Shown here: positions 55,749 through 64,000 of the stretch, piece after piece
Numbering within the stretch: position 1 is the stretch's first letter
How the letters are laid out: the number at the start of each line of letters is the position of its first letter
NCBI GenBank assembly: GCA_039881045.1
Contig: JAYWVB010000012.1
Span: 434,001 to 498,000, forward strand
Direction of reading: 5' to 3'
DNA length: 64,000 nt
Source of the DNA: Chaetomium olivaceum
Lineage: Eukaryota > Ascomycota > Sordariomycetes > Sordariales > Chaetomiaceae
Notes under the pieces: model-generated
What the model saw: only the letters and a program-made list of their open reading frames with translations
What the model was told of the DNA's origin: nothing
Database searches by the model: none
Position numbers and translations under genes: made by a program

Positions 55749-56702
55749 TCATGGATCAGCAATATGCGCACCATCCCCCATGTCAATCGTGTAGAACTGG
55801 TTGCCAGGATTGGTCTGGTTGCCGAGGCTCCCATTGCATTCGCCTTGGGGGATCTTGTCCAACATCGCATCGAGCTCAGGATCCTCGTTCTGAACCGCGA
55901 AGAACGGGTCCGTTGCCGCAAGGTCAGGAAGCTGGTGAACAGTGACACACTGGGTGGTGAGAGGGTGGGTCGTGGTGACCTGAAACAGCGCCGACATGGC
56001 CATATGTGGGTTATACTTCGCAAACTGGTGGAATCCCTCCATGGTGTTGTGGGGATTCACCACTGGCCCCGTCTGTGTGTTGACGCAGATAACATCGTTG
56101 CTCAAAGCGGTGAGTTTTGCAATGATCGGAAGCCGGTTGGTAACTGGCAGGCCGCCGTTAAGGCAGTTCATAAACAGGCCAAGTCCGTTCATCGGCTGGT
56201 GACAGCTCTGGATCCCTCGAACTGCAGTGCGCTCGAGCTTGTGTGTGCCGTCGTCGTGCTGGATTAGTTTCCAACCTAGGGCCACCAGGTAGCTCTCGCG
56301 GACAACAATCCCCATGGGCTTGATGGCAAACTGAATCCAGTTCTGCAGCGTAACGTTCTCGCCCGACAGAAACTCTCGGATCGCCGAATACACGGCACAC
56401 ATAAAATCCCACTCCTTGTGGAACGGGTCCTCTTTCCAAAGTATCGTCATGATAGGCGACTTCTCTTTCTGCGTGAGCTGGGAGAAGAGCCACGAGTAGT
56501 ATGCTACAAAACGTTAGAATGAGCCACGAAATCGTAATTTACCGGACTTACCACGATAACCCATAAACCCGTTGACCTTCTTCTTGGCGGGTTGCCGCTG
56601 GTTTTCGGTGCGCATCATAGTTGAGAGTGCTTTCATGGTCGTCTCGCGATCTCCTTCAGTAATGCCTTTGAAGGTTTGGATGATCTGGTTGATGTCCGCC
56701 AT
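55749..56702 (-). CDS. MAT1-1-1: MAT1-1-1, alpha-box mating-type transcription factor
   Basis: There are two exons (56702-56552 and 56503-55749) with a 48-nt intron (GTAAGT..TAACG..TAG) giving 301 residues with no break. The length is in the usual range for Sordariales (about 290-310). The N-terminus is MADINQIIQTFKGITEGDR. The alpha box reads KKKVNGFMGYR/AYYSWLFSQLTQKEKSPIMT across the intron, whose position is conserved in the family, and continues ILWKEDPFHKEWDFMCAVYS. The C-terminal half contains HQPMNGLGLFMNCLNGGLPV and NPHNTMEGFHQFAKYNPHMA. MAT1-1-1 activates MAT1-1-specific mating genes with partner factors. It appears functional. It lies on the same strand as MAT1-1-2 and MAT1-2-1. 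Confidence 0.96.
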
Positions 56703-57141
56703 TGCTGGTCAATGGTGCAGTGTGTTGTGGTGTTGAGGGTCGAAAAGTCGATTGTTTTTGAATGGTTGAAGCTTAGCGAAACTTTAGTCCCAGAGGAATG
56801 CAGGGAGAAAAAGCACCAACGTTTGATTGGAGGCTAAAGATCAAGCCGGTTCGCTTACCCAAGACGATATAGGCTTTAAGTCAGTCCCTTTGTCCATTTC
56901 TCCCTCGGTATTAAAATTGGTGTGGCGGGTATATCTTCAGCACGCTGATCTAGCGCGAGAAGGGTGACAATGATATCTGTAGGCGGCAGAACAAAGGCAG
57001 TCTGGAAGTGTAGGACCCCGCATGTGGGGCCTTGCTATGAGTCTTAGCAGATCAGCTTGGAGGCGTTCTCCAAGTGTTCAGCGTCCTAACTTCAGCAGCT
57101 AAAGCGGGACCTGCTGGTTGAGGCTGCGTGGTGTTGTTAGT
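56703..57141. promoter_or_regulatory. Upstream region of MAT1-1-1
   Basis: About 440 bp between the MAT1-1-1 start and the solo LTR. It should contain the promoter. It includes the short repeat 56982-57023. No specific site was identified. Confidence 0.4.
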
Positions 57142-57424
57142 TGTTGGATTCGCCACACGTAACTGTTGAAAAGTCATGGCACCGGAAACGGTCATGACAC
57201 CGGAAACGGTCATGACACCCGGAAACTGACAAGGTACCGGAAACGGATTCATGACATTTTTGGCACCACAAAGACTCGGATAACCACGGGTTAACTTGAG
57301 GAGACAAAGGAGAGATTTAGGATAAAGCCACTTGCTCTGAAGAACTCTGAGAGGAGGAGGGGATAGACACAACTATCGATCAATTCTTTCTCCCCATCTT
57401 TCCATCTGAATGTCGTTTCCAACA
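57142..57424. repeat. Solo Copia-type LTR, copy 2, with 5-bp target duplication
   Basis: TGTTGGATTCGCC...GTCGTTTCCAACA, 283 bp, flanked by TTAGT on both sides (57137-57141 and 57425-57429). Three tandem 18-bp units are present (GTCATGGCACCGGAAACG type). The rest of the element has been lost by LTR-LTR recombination. It separates MAT1-1-1 from MAT1-1-2. Confidence 0.9.
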
Positions 57425-58622
57425 TTAGTCGAGTCCTTCCACCGCGATTGCTCCATTATCTCCTCCACGTTCTATCCCAGTCTTCCTGTTGGCATTGCGT
57501 GTTTGATCGTTGCTTGACTTCCTTCATATGTGACCAACGCCTTGGCTCCGATGGTGCTTTTCTTCCTAGTACTCGTCTTGCCACTGAGCAATGCAGTGCA
57601 AGCATGGTAACTTGGGATGGGCGGCTTGCGGACAATTATGTAACTACCTAACCAAGCGACAGGCTCTGTTCCAGCAAATAGAAAGTATATTACAACAGGA
57701 TATTACGGCAACCGTACCTAGGATTCGGATAGAGCAGCGTTTGGTGTTGAACGTAATGCTAATGATATGGTCCGCAATCTAGCAGATATAAATTTTACAT
57801 TTAAGCCCGATATTTGGTGATGCGGCCCGACGCCACCCTTGATCCCCTAGAGCCATTGCGTTTTTTTGCGTGGAGGGCGGACAGACGCTGTAACAACGAA
57901 GCAAGGTACCCTGAGAACCTCTTCGTCTTGTGGAGATCAATCCTCGTTTTGTCTCGGAGCGTATAGGCGCGGAACTCCTCAAAAGTGCCCCACGCTTCGG
58001 CACGTTTGCCCGTCCACCGCGCATCTATGAGGTCGACAATGTTGACGAGCGTATTCTTCAAGTTTTCTTGCACTCGGTGGCCGAATTGCTCGGTTCGATG
58101 CCGACCTCGTGACATAGGGCTTGGTAGCGTTTTCTCTTCTCCGCCGAGCTCTTCTTCGTTGACGTCGTCTAGTTGTTGCGGCAGCGAGAAGTAGTGGAGT
58201 TCCAGTTTCTCCCTTATCGCGATGGTGCGCTGTCGGGTGTATTCCTAGAAACCGGGAACCCACCGCTGGGATGAGGCGACGCAGGCGAACGAGTCGTCAA
58301 AAGATGCCGCATCGTTGGGCGTGAAACGCTCAAACTTGGCGAAGTGGGACTGCGAGGCGGCGGGGCCCCACCGTGTCCTCGTTCACGGAAAGATTGGAAG
58401 TGGTTTACTTGAGACCAAATGGCGTCGTGTGGTTTTATTGGGCCCATGTCGGATTTTCACGGGAGCCAATAGGTTCTACCACACTGTATTACATAGCAAA
58501 GACTGGGAGTTTCTCACGCCGGAGCTCAGGTAGGTTTCGTCAAAGGGGGTTAAGGTTGTATCAGCCCTGCAGGGATCTTGCGCTTTGGTCCGGTTCGACG
58601 GGTGACATAATTCCCAACAGAT
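57425..58622. other. Decayed region with an unassigned minus-strand coding fragment
   Basis: On the minus strand, about 58235-57801 reads continuously as protein (IREKLELHYFSLPQQLDDVN, KNTLVNIVDLIDARWTGKRA, TFEEFRAYTLRDKTRIDLHK) and ends at 57801. I recognise no family. No start or splice sites could be fixed. The remainder shows nothing. Confidence 0.4.
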
Positions 58623-59612
58623 TGCAATCAGGACAACAATATCTCTGTCAGGCGTACGATGCGATAAGTGCCTTACGCAAGGCGGGAAACACGATCTCGG
58701 TCGTCTGGATCCAAGCGGGTACCAAAAACGAGCTCCTGAACACAGCCAAAGCGAAAGCAAAGGAAGCAACACGGCAGGACGCTACGCCACAAACGCAGGA
58801 TCCTGCCATGCGGTCAACAGCCCTCCGTATCGCATGGGCAAAGCGGGCACCGCCCACGTCCTTACCTGACAAAGTGGGCAGACATTCCAAGAGAGTCGAT
58901 ATAGCGTTACCAGGGAAGCACACCCAACTATTATACGACCACCTGTCCCGAAGCGAGGCTGGCGTGCTTGCTCAGCTTAGAACAGGCATGGCCAAGCTCA
59001 ACACATACCTGCATCGTATCAAAGCAGCACCGCCAGATCAGTGTACGTGTGGACAAGCCAGAGAGACAGTGGACCACTTCCTCTTCCGATGCAAGCAATG
59101 GGATCAACACCGCAGGGAGATGCTGCAATGTACGGATGTCCACAGGGGGAACCTCTCCTTCTACCTGGGAGGAAAGTCGCCCTCGGATGACAAGGACTGG
59201 TCCCCCAACATGCGGGCGGTGCGGGCGACGATACGTTTTGCCATTGCCACAGGTCGTCTGAGGACTGAACAACAACAGAATGAAGCAAACTAACCTCACC
59301 ATCCTAAACCCCGACTAACACCCCCCTTCATCTCGTGTCACACGGAGTAAGCGCGCTTCAGCCGCCGAAGATAGGACGTTGGACACTTGGAGACTAGCCT
59401 TCAAGCCAGCTTACTATTCATACTACTAACCCACGAGCATCCGCAGCAGAGAGGGCAAAATTGTAAGGAGATAAGCCAGAAAAGGAGGATGTACGGGCTT
59501 CATGAGACCAGGATCCATTTTAGGATATGTATTAGTAGATTGCATGATAGTTGCTCTTTCGGGTTAGGCCCGCCGGGCGGAATAAATTTTGTGTGTGTGT
59601 GTGTGTGTGTGT
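58623..59612 (+). mobile_element. LINE family B 3' fragment
   Basis: This matches 43081-44071 (CAATCAGGACAACAATATCT.. to the GCGGAATAAATT(TG)n tail). It encodes the end of RNase H and an intact knuckle CTCGQARETVDHFLFRCKQW. The open frame continues from upstream unrelated sequence to a stop at 59293. It is a dead 5'-truncated copy. Its frame is cleaner than that of the longer copy, and it keeps the Cys that the long copy has lost. Confidence 0.9.
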
Positions 59613-59811
59613 GTCATTAGTTATAAGAGCGACAGATGGAGAGAGGCGCTGCGGGCTGGAAATCAGTTTGCACTGGACCGATTTCCGAACTGAATTTCAT
59701 CCTGCAGCACCCGAAAGTCGCCGCGGAGTTAAATGGACCGTCATAACTGCCCCAAAACCCCGAAGGGTTTTTCTGTACTCGATCTCAAACGAAACGCAGA
59801 GGCTCTAAAGC

Positions 59812-61108
59812 TTACCAATCCCGCTCGCCGTCGAACTCGAGACAGTATTTGCGGCCCTCCGCTTCTAGGAAAATGGGGACATCGGGGATATCCTCTCCCA
59901 ACAAAGCAATCCCTGCCAAGTCTGGGGCATTGATCTCAGCATTCAACGCCTCGAGTCTTGAGAGACCCAAGAGGTCATATTCCGGGCAAGGAATCTGGTT
60001 GATCACAATCAGCTTCACACTCAAGCCTGTGGATGCCCAAAGATGTGACGTACCTCACTCATATCCTCCAGACACAAGATCGTTGCCTCCTCGGTTCTCT
60101 TCCAGCCCGGGAAATAATGGGACAAGCGGCACTGGACTCTTCTAGTCCTGGCCTGTTTTCGTGTCAGTACTTGCCTTTCCGCTAAGATAGAATGTACCCA
60201 CGGCTCTGATGGCCTCCGGGAGACGTGGTCCAGGGAATCGGAGAAACTGTTGGATGATGTCAGTATACTGAATAGCTTTCTTCCATTATTAGTATTAGTA
60301 ACTCACTCTCTCAAACATTTCGCGATAATTATCATAATCGCGGCGGATCTCGGGTTGTACCCAGGTAATGGTAGTCGGAAACATGAGCCTGAAGTACGGT
60401 TGCGGCTTGCGCTCCCTGAACAACTCTGGTCTCACTATCGGGCCTGGCTGGAGGTTTCCAAAGAACTTGTGCCATGGATTGCCTGGAACATGCCTCAACG
60501 GATGAACCAAGCTCTCTGTGTGCCAGTACTGAATTAACCTCTCCGTCTCCTCATTATCGTCCGCTGGGTCGGGGACGTCGCTCTGCTCAACATGGCCGTA
60601 CTTGTGGAGAAGAAAGTCGCCATAAACCTTGACGTCCTCGTTGTAGATGAGGCACACCTGTCCCCCGGGTAGGTTTCGGCTGTCTTGTGAAGCAGAAGAG
60701 TGGCGAGAAGCTCCTTCACTAGGGCTTGGGATTCCTTGACTTGTTTTTCCAGAGATTCGTCCCCTCCCGAAGCAAGTCGAGTCCTTCTCTGTTGAAAATT
60801 GAGAAACTCGAGTATGGCGTTTGACGCCGCGAGAAAGTGACAAACGGTCTTGACCACAGCAGGCTGATCGACGATCACCAGCGAAGGAGATTGTGCGACC
60901 CTTTCGGTGGTTACCAAAAATAGGCTGGCCGTTTGCAAGATGTCATCGAAGGAGTTCTCAAACGTCTCAATTTCCGTTGCAATAGCGGAGCGAATGTATT
61001 GAGCTTGTAAACGCAGAACAACCTGAGAATGAGAAGTTGACTGTGTCAGCATAGTCCTTAAAGTCCCCCCAATTAAACACTCACTTGACCAAGTGCGTGG
61101 CGATCCAT
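59812..61108 (-). CDS. MAT1-1-2: MAT1-1-2, HPG-domain mating-type protein
   Basis: There are five exons: 61108-61085, 61022-60307, 60267-60175, 60131-60054 and 60012-59812. The introns are 62, 39, 43 and 41 nt, and the third uses a GC donor (GCAAGT). The product is about 370 residues if one G is added to a G5 run (C5 on the plus strand, 60662-60666), where the frame slips before QVCLIYNEDVKVYGDFLLHK. The defining segment is HPLRHVPGNPWHKFFGNLQP (conserved His, Pro, Gly), followed by KPQPYFRLMFPTTITWV. The start MDRHALGQ is a short first exon, and the last exon reads LIVINQIPCPEYDLLGLSRL. MAT1-1-2 is needed for fruiting-body development and fertility in several Sordariales. Its biochemical role is unknown. 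The single slip is probably a read error, since every splice junction otherwise stays in phase. Confidence 0.9.
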
Positions 61109-61271
61109 TTGTACACCGCGGGATTGGAAAGATCGGTTGATGAGAAATAAAAGTGAGGGTAGCACCGAGGGAATTCAAAGCTTCGAGGGAGCTCGTCCCG
61201 GTGGTACCCTAGAGCTAACCGATTTACTTTGTATAATACTTTCGGCCTTGCTATTGTGCGAAAATTTGTCT

Positions 61272-62053
61272 GTGCTTCTAAGATAACAATAGCGGGTCGG
61301 TGAAATATTGCTAGGTGAGCAAGAGGCGGTGGATCAGGGTACGGAGGTAAACGCGGTGGGCGGTGGCGAGAGTCTGTGGTCGTATAGAGGGCGTGTTTGG
61401 TAGGCTGGCGAGGTGGTGGACGGGGGAGGGGAGGAGGTGGTGGACGGGGGAGGGGAGGAGGTGGTGGACTCGGCGAGCTAGACGTCGTCGTCGAGCATGT
61501 TGGTATCTTCGTTCTGAAGGGGGCGACCCGCGGCTTGGCTTGGGCTGGGGTTTGCTTGGCTGTATTAACTAACCACCGATGGAAACCGTCTGGTAGCCCC
61601 TTAACCACTTCCATTTGGAGGGATCCCCCGATCTCGCAAAGGAAAAATACGGCTGCACTCGCCGTGGCCCAGGCGTTGTACGCTACTATAGATCTATAAG
61701 TCCGTCTAGCTGGGAAGAGGTCTAGAGGGGAGGGTATCTACAAAGTTAAAACGACGGGTATTGAGAAGAGGAGGTTCCGAAATAGTATCGGCGCTATAAC
61801 TAGCATCTCCCCCTCGGCAAGGACGGGCGTCATAAGCGTGGTCGTTCTGGACTTGGCCATTGATAGCCGCAGGAGGTGTCGAGCCAGCTCTAGCCCCTCA
61901 TCTTCATCCGCATAGTCACCCTGCATAGACCCCATCGCAGCCCACGTCCTCGCCCGGATCTGGTTAAGTAACCGTCCGATAAAACAGCATCGACGCGGCG
62001 GTCGGAGCCGTTACAAACCGCGGTAGCAGCGCCATCTCACAGCCATACTCCTC
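61272..62053 (+). repeat. Segmental duplication copy 2 (upstream of MAT1-1-2)
   Basis: This is the uninterrupted version of the segment at 3565-7469. It contains a doubled unit GGTGGTGGACGGGGGAGGGG near 61410-61455 where the other copy carries the hAT target. Most differences show TA in this copy where the other has CA or TG. It begins about 160 bp upstream of the MAT1-1-2 start, so it probably overlaps that gene's promoter. The 178-codon proline-rich frame on the minus strand here is not a supported gene. Confidence 0.85.
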
Positions 62054-64000
62054 TCGACCATCCTCACCCACCACCCGCCTCAAAAGATTCCCGCTCCCCA
62101 AACCTTGGCACCCGCCCATGTACATATACACACCCTTTTGGTATGATTTTTAGCTTTAGTGCTGTATGATTAGAACGTAATGAAACAGACGTCCCTGAGT
62201 CGATAGAATCTCTTTTTTGATGATGAATGCAGATGCCTGCTGTTGTCGCCCCTTCTCATAAAACAGACAGCTGCGACCTGACTGCCGCGCAACCGCCGTT
62301 GATGTTCAACCTTTCTAGATATGAAGAGGCCTGAGCCTGTCTCTCTCCACCTTCCGTTTCCCAGCCTCCATTCCCCGGTTTCCACCTTCCCCCCCAGCCT
62401 CTCACTGCACCCAAGCCCCTCAGCAGGCAGCTCTTCCGACCACGCTTGCCAATCATTCGTCTAGTATGCGCACCCCACATCCAGAATGTCTACGACAGGA
62501 CACCGCCCCAGGGAAGCTCACCGGCCCAGCCATGCTAGACGCCTACACGCTGCCAGTTCGTGGATATCTACCTCTTGGCGGCGGAAACGGCCGCGTCGCG
62601 CGGATCGTTCCTGAACGACCTGCTGCTTCGGTACCTATGCGGGATGCGTCAGCGAGAGTGGGCTCGAGGTTGAGGAACGGGATGTGCCTACCTACATTGC
62701 CATTGCCGCGCATGTGTCTCCGGTCTTTCATGCGGAGATGTGTAGGTGGGGTGTGACCAGCGTACGGTCCGGGCCATCGGGGGCTGACGGGGTTTGTTCT
62801 GGCCAAGTTTGAGCGAAATACCGAGCGGTGGGACTGAGCAGTTGGCGATTCTAAGGAAAGGCAGGTCAAAGCGAGGTGAGAGGCGCTTCAGCGTTGTGTT
62901 TCGGGCGGGTATTCCAGCCACTCATTATCGCATCGTTGTCCTTGATGGTGTAGTCTAACGCCGTGTGTTGTGCGTGTCCCTCTATCTCTTCGTTTACCAG
63001 TTGCCGGTTTCATCCTTCCTGTCCCAGTGATGAGTGTGGTTTCAGACCACTGGAAATTTGTTCTCGCTCCCTTTTGTGTCACTGTACCTAGCGGGTCAGC
63101 CTTTGGATTTGGCTTGGAGATGTTTGTAGCAAGATCTTAGGAACGACTTTGGCCGTATGCCTAAACCTTGTAGTACTCAAACTCTTCTTGACGATATGCT
63201 TCCGGCCGCCATGTCAAAAACTCAGCTCTGGCTGCCTTTGCTGTTTCCATAACATGCCAGCGCGAAGTCGGGTGTGAACCACCGTCTTAGCAATGTATCA
63301 CCTGCGTGCCCGGTCGACTCCGTCTTGGTCTTCAGAGAGAGACCTCCTTCGTCCGCGGTATCGTGCTCGTTTTGTGCTCGTTTTAATGGTCGTGTCTCCT
63401 GCCAAGCGTTATGTTGGTTTAACGTCCTCGGTGTCTAGGGCCACCGTTTTGACTTCCTTATGCATTGTATCCCCCTCTTACGCGATCGCCGCTGTGTATC
63501 CAATCTGAGTGAAGTATTTGTCCCCTTCTCTTAGCTGTGTATCCCCAACATCGTGTACACTTCTCTTAACGTTATATCACCATTTCATCTTTGTGTCCTT
63601 CCTTACACCCTCCTTACGGTCTTCCTTTTAGCCCGGAGCGGGCTATCCCCCTCTTATGATGTATTGCCGTATTCCACTCGATCCGTCTCTTAGAGTGTCT
63701 ACTCTTTTGATAGTGTCTCCCTTGTTTTGTGGTGTACCCCTTCTTGCCTGTCGATGATATTTACGTTCTCTTCGTGTGTTCCTTCTTCACGCGTGCGTGT
63801 GTATGTGCTCCCTCCTCTTGTATGTATGCCCTCCTCTTGTATCACCTTCTTGCTCCCATTTCCCAAGCTATTGTATGTGTACTCCGGTTAGGTATCCCTC
63901 AAACGCATCCCTTGCTTGTATGCCCCGTATGCTTATAGTCCTTGTATAACGATCGTAGACTGTCAACCCCTTGTACGCGCTCTCCCACCGTCGTCTCCAA
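62054..64000. other. No supported gene
   Basis: Only short open frames, mostly pyrimidine-rich sequence. From about 63,450 the plus strand is dominated by CTTCT/TGTGT-type low-complexity sequence. No family, splice structure or repeat copy was recognised. Confidence 0.5.

Noticed and set aside
44053..59612. (TG)n tracts at 44.06 and 59.59 kb as independent microsatellites
   Set aside because: Both follow the same 3' sequence GCGGAATAAAT and are the tails of LINE family B.
61081..61614. 178-codon proline-rich frame upstream of MAT1-1-2 as an extra N-terminal exon
   Set aside because: It covers the duplicated segment, ends in a frame that does not join the next exon in phase, and the short exon starting at 61108 gives a clean junction.
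63450..63950. Pyrimidine-rich plus strand as coding sequence or an RNA gene
   Set aside because: There are only short frames with low complexity and no RNA fold or family recognised.

Overview
The window is fungal DNA, most likely from a filamentous ascomycete of the class Sordariomycetes (probably order Sordariales). The evidence is the short introns (39-79 nt) with GT..CTAAC..AG signals, the mating-type gene set, chromodomain Gypsy, Tad-like LINE and hAT elements, and CpA->TpA (RIP-type) differences between duplicated segments. It appears to be a dispersed, transposon-invaded mating-type (MAT) region of a self-fertile (homothallic) fungus. All four classical MAT genes are on one molecule: MAT1-1-3 (HMG box, 5' exon missing, 2.3-2.8 kb, +), MAT1-2-1 (HMG box, 49.2-50.1 kb, -), MAT1-1-1 (alpha box, 55.7-56.7 kb, -) and MAT1-1-2 (HPG domain, 59.8-61.1 kb, -).

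Layout. 0-2.3 kb: decayed Helitron Pif1 helicase abutting the second exon of MAT1-1-3. 3.57-7.47 kb: segment duplicated from beside MAT1-1-2 (61.3-62.05 kb), split by a complete hAT transposon with TIRs and an 8-bp target duplication. 9.4-10.6 kb: two-finger C2H2 protein. 11.2-18.0 kb: complete Gypsy chromovirus with LTRs that look identical and TSD AAAAT. 18.1-22.5 kb: cluster with a DDE integrase gene and two uncharacterised proteins, perhaps a poorly described transposon. 24-27 kb: dynamin-like GTPase. 28-31 kb: two casein kinase 1 genes back to back (one broken) and a small membrane protein. 33.3-36.6 kb: Tad-like LINE. 37-38.5 kb: KAR5/Tht1-type nuclear fusion gene. 38.8-40.2 kb: intact gene of unknown function. 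40.3-44.1 kb: solo LTR and a second LINE family. 44.9-48.7 kb: serine-rich unknown gene and a second dynamin-like gene lacking its P-loop. 49-61 kb: MAT1-2-1, a SNF2/cyclin B chimera, a DNA polymerase epsilon fragment, MAT1-1-1, a solo Copia-type LTR, LINE debris and MAT1-1-2.

How the parts fit. The MAT genes encode transcription factors and cofactors for mating and sexual development, and KAR5 acts later in the same process, at karyogamy. The 3' flanks of MAT1-1-3 and MAT1-2-1 share about 140 bp in inverted orientation. This is what would be expected if two idiomorphs of a heterothallic ancestor were joined in one genome. Many reading-frame breaks are single-base losses in short homopolymers, including one in MAT1-1-2, so some apparent pseudogenes may be sequencing artefacts. 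No tRNA, rRNA or CRISPR was recognised, and the usual MAT flanking genes SLA2 and APN2 were not seen.
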